Below are positions 47,590-59,721 of a stretch of 64,000 nt of DNA, piece by piece; within the stretch, counting starts at the first letter, position 1; each line of letters starts with the position of its first letter. The notes beneath the pieces are model-generated. The model was not told where the DNA came from. It saw nothing but the letters and a program-made list of their open reading frames with translations, and searched no databases. The position numbers and the translations under genes are program-made. Source of the stretch: Channa striata (Eukaryota > Chordata > Actinopteri > Anabantiformes > Channidae); assembly GCA_033026295.1 (NCBI GenBank), contig CM065183.1:806001-870000 (forward strand), written 5' to 3'.

Positions 47590-48750
47590 TTCAAATAACT
47601 GCCTACAAGGAACCTACAAGGTATCCTGGCAGAGGCGTGATTCTAAATCTCATAACCTCCTCACTGATGTACCCCAGGGCTCTGTTCTTGGTACTCTTCT
47701 TTTTTCCATCTATACTTCTTCCCTGGGCTCTATCATCCAATCACATGGCTTTTCATATCACTGCTATGCGGACAACATGAAGCTCTTCCTGTCCTTTCCG
47801 CCAAATGACTCCACTGTCTCGACACGCATCTCTGCCTGTCTCTATGACATCTCTGCCTGGATGAGAGAAAGACATCTTCAGCTCAACATCTCCAAGACTG
47901 AGGTTCTAGTCTTCCCAGCCAAGCCGTTGATGCAGCACAACATCAGTATAAACATTGGATCCGAAGTGATCCCGCTAAGTCAGCCAGAAATCTGGGGGTC
48001 ATCATTGACGATCAACTTAGCTTCACGGAACACATTGCCTCAGTCTCTAGGTTGTGTAGATTATCTCTCTACAACACCAAGAAGATCAGACCCTACCTCT
48101 CTGAGTACACGACTCAACTCATCGTGCAGGCATTGATCATATCTCGTCTAGATTATTGCAATGCGCTGTTGATGGGGTTACCGGCATGCACGACCAAACC
48201 CCTGCAGATGATCCAAAATGCAGCAGCAAGCCTTATCTTCAACCAGCCAAAAAGGACTCATGTCACCCCGCTCTTCAGATCTCTGCACTGGCTTCCTGTA
48301 GCTGCTAGGATTAAGTTCAAAGCTCTGTCTCTTGCCCACAGAGTGGTCAACTCAACAGCTCCAGCTTACTTAAACTCATTCATTCAGGCCTACAATCCCT
48401 CCCGTCCGCTGCGCTCGGCCAGCGAACGACGTCTGGCAGTCCCAGCGCCACACAGAAGACACCAAGAAAAACTGTTCAGCTCAGTAATCCCACGGTGGTG
48501 GAATGAGCTGCCAAACTCTGTGCGCTCAGCGACCTCACTCACTACATTTAAAAAAGAGCTGAAAACATAACTCTTCCTTGCTTTTTCTTTTTTCTCTACT
48601 TGCATCTCATGAAACCGTAACACTTGTTTGATTGCACTTTACTTTGATGTTTCTCTCCTAAACTTAGATTTTATTGCTTGTTTGTTCCTCACTTGTAAGT
48701 CACTTTGGATAAAAGCATCTGCCAAATGCCTAAATGTAAATGTAAATTTT
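47590..48750 (+). mobile_element. L2-clade LINE 3' half (RT C-terminal part)
   Basis: Frames carry PQGSVLGTLLFSIY, YADN in place of YADD (about 47766), WMRERHLQLNISKTEVLVF, SRLDYCNALLMG, QNAAASLIF, LHWLPVAARIKFK and RWWNELPNSVR, with a frameshift near 48050. The 3' end is taagtcactttggataaaag then catctgccaaatgcctaaat and a (gtaaat)n tail. It is a different family from the gcgccaattt-tailed L2 copies. Confidence 0.85.
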
Positions 48751-49039
48751 GGACTTATTTAACGGAAGATGAATATGCTAATATTTACAAGAATTTAAAC
48801 ATTTCAGAATAATTTAAAGAAACAGATCAAATAATATCCTAAAAGCATTCAATTAAGGCTATTTGAATGATTTTAGGATATTTCAGGATACAGAAAAACT
48901 AACAAGAAAAGGTGCATCTATGTGATACAGTGAAACATCAGGACACTAATATTTACAGCAGTGACACTATACATTTCCACTTACCTGATCGAAGTTTTGC
49001 CTATTACATTCTCACATTTAGTTTACTAGCATGTAGTGC

Positions 49040-49260
49040 AGCTCTGATAAAAAGATCAACAGCTTTTGGCTTGTTCCTTCAGGGGTCACCACAGCAGAAT
49101 TCACACCTTGTTGGTTTTAACAGCTGATGCCCTTCCTGTCGCTACCGTGGTATTTTATCTGGGCTTGGGACCGGCACCAAAGGCAGCCCTTGGTTGCTTG
49201 GCGGAGCCACACCTGGTGGGGTGGATTTGAGTTGTGTTTAGCCAGGTTATACTATATGCC
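49040..49260. mobile_element. dispersed fish repeat fragment
   Basis: Contains ggcttgttccttcaggggtc, gatgcccttcctgtcgctac and gggcttgggaccggcacc, a block I recognise as common in teleost interspersed repeats. Family not assigned. Confidence 0.45.
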
Positions 49261-49848
49261 CTTTTCTGCTACCACTATGACCTACACAATAAAACATATT
49301 TTTTTTAACCATTCAACTGACAGAACATGCTTATCATCCAGGCATTCAGAATAGTCTTGTAAGAGGATTTTGCTTGACGAATCAGTCTGAGCAAGCAGTC
49401 CACAGTCTGTCCTCCAACATTTTACTTGTACGAGTCACAAAAATGTAACAAAATTATCCAATTTTAAAAGAACTTAATACACATTTGGATAGTGACAAAT
49501 AGCAGATTAGCAGATTACATAGGAAAAATTAGGTGTTTCCAGTAACAGAACTTAACTGAAATATTAAGCCAGAACATTTATCAATAATCCACCAATTGTT
49601 CATCTACACAAACAAGTTAAAATACCAAACTGATTGCAGCTTCTCTGATAGGAGCATTTTCAGATTTGTTCTGTTTTAAGTTCTGTTTTATCTTTATCTC
49701 ATTATCTTCTAAATGAGACATTTGAAGACGTTACTGGCATTTACCACTATAGTTTTCACTACACTACTACAATACATACAATTAGTTCCAAAGTTCAATT
49801 CAAAGCAAACAGAAAAATAGCAAAGAGCTAGTCTTCATGAAGTCATTT

Positions 49849-49878
49849 TCAAGTGTTCACCTGTTTGTGAACACTTGA
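49849..49878. repeat. perfect 12-bp inverted repeat
   Basis: Arms tcaagtgttcac (49849-49860) and gtgaacacttga (49867-49878) with a 6-nt loop, 370 bp downstream of the jkamp stop. Confidence 0.75.
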
Positions 49879-50218
49879 TGAAAATATCTGAAAAAAAAGG
49901 GCTCCGAAAACAAATGTCACAAATTCATAAAATCATTAACTGATATATAATTAAAAAATAAAAATCTAAAGCAGTTGCTCCAACTTAACTAAATGGTACA
50001 GCCACATCATTTAATGTTGGTCTTAATTATTTAGTTGTTTCCTAGAGGTAAATAAATAAATTTAGGAAACAAAACTCACAAAACTGGCACTATAGTTACT
50101 GGAGGAACACATTTGATCACACTGGAATGCAAATCTAAACCCCTTTTAAAACCAGTGACTTAGTCAGGGAAACACTGCTGTCTGTTTCAAAGATTTAACT
50201 CTAGCAATTTTGTTAAAT

Positions 50219-50224
50219 TTTATT
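50219..50224 (-). terminator. jkamp poly(A) signal candidate
   Basis: AATAAA on the minus strand, 26-31 nt past the jkamp stop codon. If used, the 3' UTR would be only about 45-60 nt, unusually short for a vertebrate mRNA. Confidence 0.4.
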
Positions 50225-50249
50225 TAAGATGGATCCCGATGAAAGCAGC

Positions 50250-53200
50250 TCAGTGTCCATTGCCACCCTCAGACAAAATGCGGCTGGGCTCTGTGAACTT
50301 AGCCGTGGCGATGTAGAACAGGGCCGGACCAGGCACAAGGGCCAGCAGTGGCAGGTCCTTCTTAAGCTCATCTAGTCGGGAGATGGAGATGATACCGTAC
50401 GCGTGGAGCAGCCAGTGGCTGAACAGGATGACTAAATGCTTCTTCTTAGCAACCAGATGTTTAAAAGACTGATAGTGGGTAAACACACAAAAAGGAAATA
50501 CGTTAAAAGTCATAACATTGTGCAACAGCAATAATTGGACTTTTTCTGTGTTCAAAACCCTTTTAAAAATGAATCTTGAGAATGAATTCCAAAAATAAAA
50601 AAGGATAACTTATCATTTTCTAAATTAATAGCATTGTCAATAATCCATTTTGATAAGAAATGACCCCTAAAAGTGGATACATTACTATAAATCTGAATTA
50701 TTAAGACCTAAATGCAAAAGTTTGCATCCCTTACTGTGATATGAGTCAAAGAATAAAAAGAAAATATGTTTTTGTTTTTACATTTGTACACTATGTGTAC
50801 AAACATATGTACGTAAATAGAAGATGATGGGAGGTGTAGGCATATTCCATGGTGTGGAAGAAGACCCAAACTGTCACATACTGATTCAGATAGTCAGAGA
50901 CAACCGACTCTTATAGACTCTTATTGAATCATGGCCTGTCTGCTTCAAGAAAGTGGTGCTGTAGCAGCCACTCCAATGTAAAATTACCTTTAAAGACTTT
51001 AAGAGGTAAAAATTACAGGTGTCTAGAATGTTCTAGAATCTGCTCCACAATACAGACACATACAATGCTGAACGTGTTATTACCTGAATCTCAGAAGCAG
51101 ACATGTAAACAGCCAGTGTGACCAGAGACAGGACCAGTATAATATAGGGAAACGCATAATCTGAAAGAAAGAAGGAGTATACACCAACAGATTCAATTCA
51201 AATGATAAATGTGGGAAAACCTGGTCCAAAACACTAGCACTTTTCTGCTAGTAATACTCACAAAGCAGTCCTCCTCCCACAGCCTGCAGCACAGTGAGGA
51301 TGGGGAAGAAGTACAGAGCAGCATAGATGCTCTTGAAACGGTCAGATTTGCCAAGACCACAAGCTATCTTCTTTACCAGCAGAGGGCGCAGCAGCATCAT
51401 GAGCACCAAGCAGAACGCATAATAGATCAGGACGATGGTGTAGCTGCAGAGATAATGACGAAAATTAAAAAGCATCCATTATTAAGTGTATGCACATAAT
51501 GTCATAAACAGATCCATAAATGGCTTGCATTTAGTTAAGACAAGTTGACTCTCATTCACAAAGTTGAAGAAACAGCAAGCTACAATGTATCATGCTGGTC
51601 TTACCATTTGTAGCAGTTTCACACTACCATGAATACAACCTATTGGCAGTACTTACAGTGGGTACACAGCTTCCTGAGTGCAGTGTAATGTGTTGACATA
51701 GTCTGGGCTGGGGTTGTACAGCATTGTGTACCAGTCTGACAGCATCTGGACTTCACAAGAGCGGATACTGAGCATCCCCACTGGCTCTGTGACCAGCAGA
51801 GTGACCATAGCTGACACACTGCACTCCAACATGGCTATGATGTGCTGCAGCAGAGCACTGGAACTAAACAACACAGAGACATTCTGTTTAACACATATGT
51901 AAGTGGACCGAACAAATATTAAACATGATAATTACAACACAAACAAACAAAAAACCTAAGCAAAGCACTGTAAACTTTTGGCAGACAGTTTTACATGCAA
52001 CAGATGAATTCCTGTTAGCTAAGAGTATCAAAGCAGTACTGTTCTACAAGAACAAAACATGAAATTACATAAAACAACTTTTGAGTTGACTGTCACTACT
52101 ACTGGAAAGGCTGCTGAGAGGAACTTAGTAATTGATTGAAACCAAAAATTTAGACATTTAGTAGTATTTGCTCATCAGAGCAATCAAAGCATAGCCAGTA
52201 ACCCACTCTCTCCCCGTCAGTTTTTGACTGATCAATACAGCAAATTCCTAAGTGAACTCATACTGCAGAAAATGTTAAACCATATGCAACGTTAGATTAA
52301 AAGTTGAAGCAGATCCAGCATTTTTTGCACAATACTGTGTAATGTTAGCAGAGCCCGCCATGGTGCCAGTACCCGCTGCAATTCTCCTATTCAAATAAAA
52401 GGAAAAAGGGCTACATTTATTGATGAAAGGCCAATATGAATACAGACAAATTTTGTGTGCACACTAACCTCTTCTTTCCAGAGTACCATTCAATGAAAAA
52501 CCAGTGCAGCACAAGAGGTAACATGGCCATGAACCCTAGATAGAGCCAATCATAGAGGTCTGGGGACCCAGTACAGCGTTCACAGACCTTTTGGAGATTG
52601 GCACGCTCTCCACGAGGGCAAACCTGGGAGGACAGACAAAAAGAGCTGTGATAAAAAAAACTGTCCCTAAGGCCCAACTCTTTTGTTTATCTTTTTATAG
52701 GCCCTGTCAGGAAGTTGGCAATTCTACCTTTTGTGTGTATGTGTATTATTGTGCATTGTAGTGGGTGGTGGTGCTATTGAAAAATTAAATACATTTTTTA
52801 ATAATAATTAGATTTGTCTACAGTAAACCAGAGACCTCTGTATCTTAACCAAGCTCATTTGCTGCAGTGCATAAGGTTCAACACTAACCTAGAATCTTTC
52901 TTCAAATTAAAACAATTCCTGCAATATTTTAGAGAACAGGTGAATGACAGGCAATCACCCACAGTCCCAAACATACACACCAGTCAGACAGAAGTCTCAT
53001 GTTTAGTACTTACACCACACTCTCCTTCCACCGATCTATTGACCAGCACTCTGCCACAATACAGGCCTGGACACGTTGCACTCATGGCCACAGCTGCAAA
53101 GTTACACAGCAGTCATTACAGATATACAACAGTTTGGAAACACAAGCCCTTTCTAACAAGTTAATGTGTGGCTTCAAACATGAACACACTGCGTGGGACC

Positions 53201-54153
53201 TGACTTTTAAAATTAGTAGTATATAGCTAAACAGGTTAAATATTATGTTACCTTTAACTTTGAGCACTGGGAGGTCTATCAACCATTACAGACTAAGGAC
53301 ACTGCCTTTACTTTCATATCAGCAAATGAAGATGATGAGTGTCTATTACACTGTGACCACAATCAAAAAGCTAATGCTAGCTCAATGTACTAAGACCATG
53401 ACAAACCAGTCCCTACGAAAACGTTAACCTTTTTTACATTACTGTCACAATGCTCTTTTTGCCCTACATTTATGTAACCCCACAGTCTCGTAATGAATGT
53501 CATTAGCCATCACAGTGGTTAGCTAGCACCAGTTTGTGACTCACCTGACATATCGCTATATTATAGTCATAGAATATAGTATCATGTTATTATGGAGCCT
53601 AAACTTAATTTACTGGCTAGATTTCCAAACCCCGGGGTGTTGTTTCAAAAAACCATCGACCTGGACGTATATCTACAATCCATAGACTATTCTAACCACC
53701 TGTGTTATGTAATAATGACACACGTAAGAATAACAAAAAATCCCTCAAAATTTGCGACTCGAGCTCCCACCGACCAACAGTATTGAAAAAGGAATCACGA
53801 CTTGAGAACAGTTAAACTAAAATATTTTTTAATGTCCAGCGAACTATATTTTTCTTTTAAATCCTGATTGACTGGATTACCATGAAATTACTGATTTGGT
53901 AGAGCCTCCGAAGATTCACAAATTGTGTGCAGAAAAGCGACACGTGTTTGTAAAATATCCTTTAGCTCTTTCAAACATCATCAGGTAATAAACTATTACA
54001 AATACATATAGTTACCACTGTGAGAGGCTGGATTCTAGCTAATACGGAGCTAAAGCTAGTAAAACCACAACATGTGGAGTCAGTGAAACTCGTTCAATAA
54101 GCTGACAATCACCAAGTAAAGCAAGACCGACACGTTTAGTTTAACTTACCCAT
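50250..54153 (-). CDS. jkamp: JNK1/MAPK8-associated membrane protein
   Basis: Multi-pass ER membrane protein that recruits RNF5 and the proteasome for ER-associated degradation and prolongs JNK1 activity in mammals. Exons: 54153-54150 (only ATG G), 53093-53014, 52623-52469, 51863-51657, 51443-51262, 51160-51084, 50468-50250. All junctions are GT/AG and phases close to give 307 aa, against about 311 in human. A Cys-rich lumenal N-terminus (Cys9, Cys14, Cys27, Cys30, Cys42, Cys45, sequon N20-R-S) precedes the first helix (about 54-74, DWLYLGFMAMLPL). Other near-invariant blocks are MLSDWYTMLYNPSPDYV, KIACGLGKSDRFKSIYAAL and FSHWLLHAYGIISISR. The C-terminus is FTEPSRILSEGGNGH. Sequence match to the human protein is very high along the whole length. 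The gene looks intact. Confidence 0.98.
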
Positions 54154-54427
54154 TCTGGGCCGGTGATTATTGAAAAAACGATTTTGTGTCTCAGAGTTCC
54201 AGTGTTTTCATTTCGTATTTTTGCAGCTTCTTCTTCTTCGCTTCCTACTTCTTCTTCTTCTTCGTCTTTAATAGCGGTTGGCATCCAACCGTAAGATAAA
54301 CTACCGCCACCTACTCGCCTGGAATGTGGATCATAGTATCCAAATAAATCCTCATTTTAGTGTGATTGCTGAACAGCACACTGTTTCCAATTTTATATTA
54401 TATTGTTTATAATGATATTTATAAATA

Positions 54428-54452
54428 TATTATTATTATTATTATTATTATT
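54428..54452. repeat. (ATT)n simple repeat
   Basis: About eight ATT units in an AT-rich stretch upstream of jkamp. Confidence 0.9.
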
Positions 54453-54628
54453 GTTCACCACATCCAGTCCTAAACAGTTACAGCTATAAACATTGTTCCA
54501 ACTCTGTGTTGTTAAAATATGTTTGGAGATGGTGCCTGCTGATTTGTGTGGTGATAGCTATGCAGAATAATTATTTATTTTTTATTATTTTAAATTGTTT
54601 TTATTTTGCGTTGAGCTCTATTGGAGCT

Positions 54629-54718
54629 TTTGATGCCTTTCATGTGGAGAGGGTTCCAATTACCCTCTGTGCTCAGAGCTAATTGTCTTTCATGTCTTAA
54701 CACATGAAAGGCATCAAA
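54629..54718. repeat. 18-bp perfect inverted repeat, MITE-like
   Basis: Arms tttgatgcctttcatgtg (54629-54646) and its exact complement (54701-54718) around a 54-nt spacer. It looks like a stem or a very short MITE. The 3' arm overlaps a caaaggcatca repeat. Confidence 0.75.
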
Positions 54719-55769
54719 GGCATCATTCCATTCACTTCTACATTGTTCAGGGCTTCCAATCTCAGCATTACTCAGACAGTTTTGTAGCAGCTGTTTTCAG
54801 CAGCTAGCTTTCAGCAATCAGACACATTTTCCTCTGGAAATGCAGCATTCTAGTTATTTATTCAGTTTCTTCCAAAAACTAGTTTCTTATTTAGCAAACC
54901 TTAAATTCCTGATCGATTGAGTATATGCTTAAATTTAAACTAATCTGATATGTTGTTTAGTCGTGTATGATATAATTTAGGCCTTGACAACATATTTTCG
55001 TCCCTGGTGTTTCTCTTATCACTTATATCAAGTGGTAGAAGGTAACAACATTCAAGTACTTTGTTACTGTACTTAAGTACATTTTTCACATAGCTGTACT
55101 TTACTCAAGCAGATTAAATCATGGCTACTTTCACTTTTACTTCACTACATTTTGGAGCAAATTTGCGTTACATGGTACATCACATTATTTTTAGATTTCA
55201 TAATAAACCAGTTTTTCTTTTTTTAATGTAAAAATGATTCCTGTCTCACAAGTGACAAGCTTTGTAAAGGAAGCAGCCACATGCAGTAGTGCGCAGTGGG
55301 GTTACGCACGACCGTCCACCACATTTACGTGGATTAAATCAGGTGTGAATGACAAAATAATGCTACAAGAGAAGCACAGACATTTACTCTCGAAATTTGT
55401 CCTGTTTTATTTTTAGTATGTAACTGTTACTATGTGATGCTACATAAGTAGTTTAGAAATAAAACTGAAATAAGCATCAGATCATAAAACAGTGTTAAAG
55501 CACGTTATAAAAAAGAGTTTGTATACAGTAAAATAATAATATGAGTTCACATTTGGCTGTTTCTCCATAGTTAGAGTAACATGTCATTTGCTGTATAAAG
55601 GAAGGGTAGTCCAAGTACACATCTGTCTAACAAGACAGGTACTTAAAAGTATCCTCTTTCAAAAACAGACACCGTACTGCTCCTGAGTTGACTGAATCAA
55701 TGCACAAAATAGACAGAAACCGGTGTGCACAGACTCAGCAGGAGACTCATGGGCCGGGTTCCCCAGAAA

Positions 55770-56010
55770 AAGCCGCAGTGGTGGAGTGCTTAGTGCTACT
55801 GCTTTACAGTTGGAAGGTCCTGGTTCAAATCAGACATGCATGTTAGGTTAATTAGTGACTCTAAATTCCTTGTGAGTCTCTCTGTGTATGTCTGTGTTGA
55901 CACTGAGATAGACTGGACACCATTCCAGGTTGGACACCACCCCTTGACAGCTGGACTAGCCCCAGTCACCCTGAACAGGATAAGTGGTTAAAGATAATGG
56001 ATGCACTGAT
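55770..56010 (+). mobile_element. SINE-like dispersed repeat
   Basis: Includes ggtcctggttcaaatcagac (B-box-like), taattagtgactctaaattc, gatagactggacaccattcc, and the ending ccctgaacaggataagtgg then aagataatggatg, the common 3' consensus of an abundant teleost repeat. Confidence 0.7.
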
Positions 56011-56723
56011 GTATAACTGGGCAAGATTACTTGATAAAAATAGCTTTCTTCATATTAATTTGTTTACTTAAAAAAGGTTTTGCTGAATTTACTTAATTTT
56101 ATTATGTCAAGTGGTTGCACGCAATACATTTATCTAAGTCCAGATATATTTTTTAAGTTGCCTATATTTATAAAGTTTTATAAAGTTATAAAATAATTTC
56201 AAATAAATTATATTTGTTTTTTTATTTTGAGTATATTTTAGACTCATTTCTTTAGTAATTGCAACTTAGCTCATTTTACATGTACTAATATATTTTGTAA
56301 ACTGGATTGCCATTACCTAATTTCTTACTGTACATTCACCTTAATTTAATGATTTAACACTTACATACTAAAATTAAGTTTACTCTAATTTCAGTGGATT
56401 CAGTAAATGTAAATCAAACAATATCTTTAAAATACTTTATTTAGACTTATCAATGTAACGATAACATCTCAAAATGGGTGTTGGAGAACCTGCAACATTT
56501 TCCTTCTATTAGACAGGCATGTGTATAGTTGAACTTGCTTCACTTGTCAACCTCACCTGTTAATATTGTAAAAGGTACAGTAAAAAACTACTATGAAATG
56601 AAAATGGAACAAATACTGACACACTTGCCAGTATAATGTTTAGAAAAAGAATACTGTTGCTAAATAGTCATCTTTCAACATCTTTCAATATGCACATTTG
56701 GAAAAACCATCAGTAGGAAAAAT

Positions 56724-56751
56724 GAACAAACAAACAAACAAACAAACAAAA
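56724..56751. repeat. (AAAC)n simple repeat
   Basis: Six to seven acaa/aaac units. Confidence 0.9.
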
Positions 56752-57034
56752 AAGCAAGTACCAGTTCAGTTCACAATGAAAACAAATGTACCAAAATCAA
56801 GTTCAGTGCATTGATGATGCCTAGCAAAAAGCGCTTAAGCTGCAGATCCAGTTTTGTCCAGAATGATCCTCCAATGAAAATGCCACTTTCATCTTTCAGT
56901 TCAGTTTCTCCAGTTCCTCCACCATCCTTGTTAATGGCAGATGTGCTATGTTGGGCTTTTGTAGCTCTCCCAACATGCAACAACATATTGTTTAATTGTA
57001 TATTTGGGTAGTAATTAATCTCTCACATAGATAA

Positions 57035-57530
57035 AAGTCCATCCATCTATCAGCAGTCACAGCTTGGCAGGAGCCTGGCCCAGCTGTCATAGGAAGAGAG
57101 AAAAACCAGTCTATCTCAGGGCAAACAGGCAAACAGAGAGAGACAAACAGACAGAAAACAATTCACACTCACACCAATGGGCAATTTTAGACCCTAGTTA
57201 ATCTAACATGCATGTCTTTGGACTGTGGAGCAGCAAGTAGTGTGGTTGTTGGTTCAATACCAGGCTCCTCTGGTCACATGTTGAAATGTGCTTGAGCAAG
57301 ACACTGAACCCCTGCCTAGTTGCTGGGTCAACTGCATAGCATAGCTACAGTAGATAACAGCTCCCCCATCAGTGTATGAATGTGTATGTAATATGAGTGT
57401 GACTGGGTGTAAATGCATTGAGTAACAACAGGTTGATAAGTGCAGGGTATTTAGCATTTTGGAGGAAACCAGACTACCCAGAGGAACGCAAGCATGGGGA
57501 TACCATGCAAACTCCACAGAAAACCTACAA
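57035..57530 (-). mobile_element. SINE-like repeat split by a tRNA-SINE
   Basis: Left part (57035-57232) is the complement of the repeat at 55770 (ccatccatctatc, cagtctatctcagggcaaac, ggcaattttagacccta, catgcatgtctttggactgt). Right part (57463-57530) continues it (ggaggaaaccagactaccca, accatgcaaactccacag). Between them is a separate SINE. Confidence 0.7.
57233..57462 (+). mobile_element. tRNA-derived SINE inserted in another repeat
   Basis: B-box-like ttggttcaataccag, then acatgttgaaatgtgcttga and gcaagacactgaacccctg, and the gctcccccatcagtgtatga block. Same broad family as 3440 and 41000. The surrounding repeat resumes after it. Confidence 0.65.
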
Positions 57531-57603
57531 CCCTCTAGCTGTGACATGACAGCAATAATCACTCCACCCTATTAAAAAGTCTTAAACTACAAGTTTGTAG
57601 TAG

Positions 57604-57628
57604 AAATATGTCACTAGGTGACATATTT
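57604..57628. repeat. 11-bp perfect inverted repeat
   Basis: aaatatgtcac, 3-nt loop, gtgacatattt. Confidence 0.7.
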
Positions 57629-58439
57629 ATTCATGCTGAAGCACTTGGTAATGAAGTTGTTAAAAAAATGTTTTCACTCACCAAAAACTTACAGCGGTTG
57701 TCCATGCACAATTTACTCCAACTGCTTTAAAATGCAATTTTTTTAACAACTATTCAACCATATGGTTTGAAATTGGAAGAAACATATCACACAGCGGCAC
57801 TGTGTGTCTGGCTATTATGTTTTAATCACAGGGCACAGACAGATATCAACAGTGACTATCTAAGAAATCTAAGAAATAAGCCTGATTAAAATGTGTAACA
57901 TCTAATGGGTTAATTGTCTGTAATTAAAAATATACATTTAATTAGTATTTTGTAGTGTCATGCTAAGGAGAACACTTCATAATTGCTAACCTGCTGATGC
58001 CTGATTAAAAGTTGAATTTAAATGATCATTTAAATGATCATTTTTATTTAGAAAAAAGTCAAGATTTTAATAGTCATTGATTTTATAACCACAAACGTTA
58101 ACTGTGACAAAAAAAGACTTCCCCAGAAGTATTTCATCCTGGCCAAGCTGAAAGCACCTACTGTTGCAGACATGGATAAGTGGCGTAGCCGAATGGGTAG
58201 TTTGTGCTGCTCATACACAATGTCTGATGCTGACCACACTAGCTCATGTTTTGAAGCCCATCGTCTCTAGTCAGAAATCTCTGAAGAAAAGTGTGATGTG
58301 ATTTACGTGCAGACTGTGATAATCATCAAGCAAGTCAAGATTTGTTGTGGGCTGAAATTAATTTTCAACTGTATACTTTACAAACATCTCCTCGAGAGAA
58401 CAGAGATGCAAAATCTATCACTAGTTACCATGGCAACTG

Positions 58440-58536
58440 TATGAAACGTCACACGAAATTGTGAGCACGGTCATATGTAAGGCGTGGCTCCATGAAGGGA
58501 TAGAGGCTGGAGGCAGGGAGAGAGACCTTGTCAAAC

Positions 58537-58579
<43 letters not shown>

Positions 58580-59120
58580 GCTGAATGCCGGGCTTTGTGA
58601 AGCAGCTCCTGTCTGACGGAGGATCAGTAAAGCCACAGAGGCACGACAGTGTTACCATTAGTTTTCGGACAGTAAACAGCACATCACGACTCCTTTCTTC
58701 CAGCTTCACTGAACCCAGCCGAGCAGAGGTGAACGGTGCGACCCAAACGCCACATGGAGACGTATTAAGGACGGGGAACTGTGAACGGATGCTGCCTGTC
58801 CCGGGCTTGCTGCTGTGCTCTCAAAGCCAAGACGAGGAGAACTTCCTGTTTGTCACAACGGGATGAGTGAGGCTCGTTTGTGTGCAGCAGAAGGAGCAAA
58901 TGTAACACGAGGAAACGGAGAAAGAAACACAACGTAATAAGGGACGTAGCCCCGGTTCGGGGCCTGATTTCCTTCATGGATACATGTGTTGGACAAATCT
59001 TCAGTCGGCGCATGTTTTTCGGAGGCTGCTGTGGGGCTTGTTGCGGTCCCGTTAAACCACAGCAGCTCTGAGTCCTTGTTAGTGAGCTGAGGCCTGTGTG
59101 TTGTGGTTTTAACGACGACA
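58440..59120. promoter_or_regulatory. candidate gpr135 promoter or 5' non-coding exon
   Basis: Richer in GC and CpG than its surroundings (gtgcgacccaaacgccac near 58736, tcggcgcatgtttttcggag near 59005). It contains a (GA)n run at 58546-58575 and lies about 0.6-1.2 kb upstream of the first recognised gpr135 coding exon. A 93-codon plus-strand frame at 58585-58866 has no recognisable homology and is treated as non-coding. Confidence 0.35.
58546..58575. repeat. (GA)n simple repeat
   Basis: About 15 GA units. Confidence 0.95.
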
Positions 59121-59721
59121 GAACATTGAAGTGCAGGTGGACATAAATACATAGTATTACATATCAAACAAATAATCCCTACATTTTCAGACCAGATCAA
59201 CAAAAATAGACAACAGGTGGTTCCACCTACAAACAACATCTTCAGTTGTGATTAAACAGGCAAATCTGAGCCCAGGAGGTAATTATTAATTAATAAATTC
59301 CTTGTGAAATGGGCTCCTGTAGATCAATCAGAACATCAGTCGGTAACTTCTTTGGTGACAGCTGGCTTTCAGCAGAAGGTCACTGTAACATATTGACATA
59401 GACAAAATGAAGCACATTACACATGAAAAGAAGGTGATCAAGAACTTGTTATAAATTCAAATTATCAATGTGCTCAAGTTTATTTTGCGCTATGACAACG
59501 GATCCACACCCACTAATATAAGCTCATCAATGTAGGTCTGACTTTTCTTTGTGTTTTCCTCTCTTCTGTTGATGGATTTGGAGATAATGAAAATAGAAAA
59601 CTACAAATGGATAAGGAGGAGTTTGGGCTGAATGCAGGAAACCAACAGTGACAGATTCTTATCTGAACACATGTGGACAGAACAAGGCATACGTTTAGTT
59701 GTTTTTTTTTGTGCTTTTTCG

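Larger units (their letters stand above)
43374..50249. other. fam241a-jkamp intergenic region
   Basis: Contains the fam241a 3' UTR, two Tc1-like remnants, an L2-clade LINE fragment and unassigned AT-rich DNA. Possible fam241a poly(A) signals are ATTAAA near 43458 and AATAAA near 44111. No protein-coding gene was recognised. The human orthologues on the two sides are on different chromosomes. Confidence 0.55.
54154..59721. other. jkamp-gpr135 intergenic region
   Basis: Head-to-head spacing of about 5.6 kb. Contains the jkamp promoter side (54154-54300, with cttcttcttc runs), an inverted repeat, two SINE-like repeats, an (AAAC)n run and a CpG/GA-rich segment at 58440-59120. No L3HYPDH-like exon was recognised, although that gene lies between GPR135 and JKAMP in human. 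Confidence 0.5.

Noticed and set aside
58585..58866. 93-codon plus-strand frame upstream of gpr135
   Set aside because: No recognisable domain, no in-phase link to the gpr135 coding exons, and it sits in a CpG/GA-rich segment where open frames arise by chance. Kept only as part of a possible 5' region.
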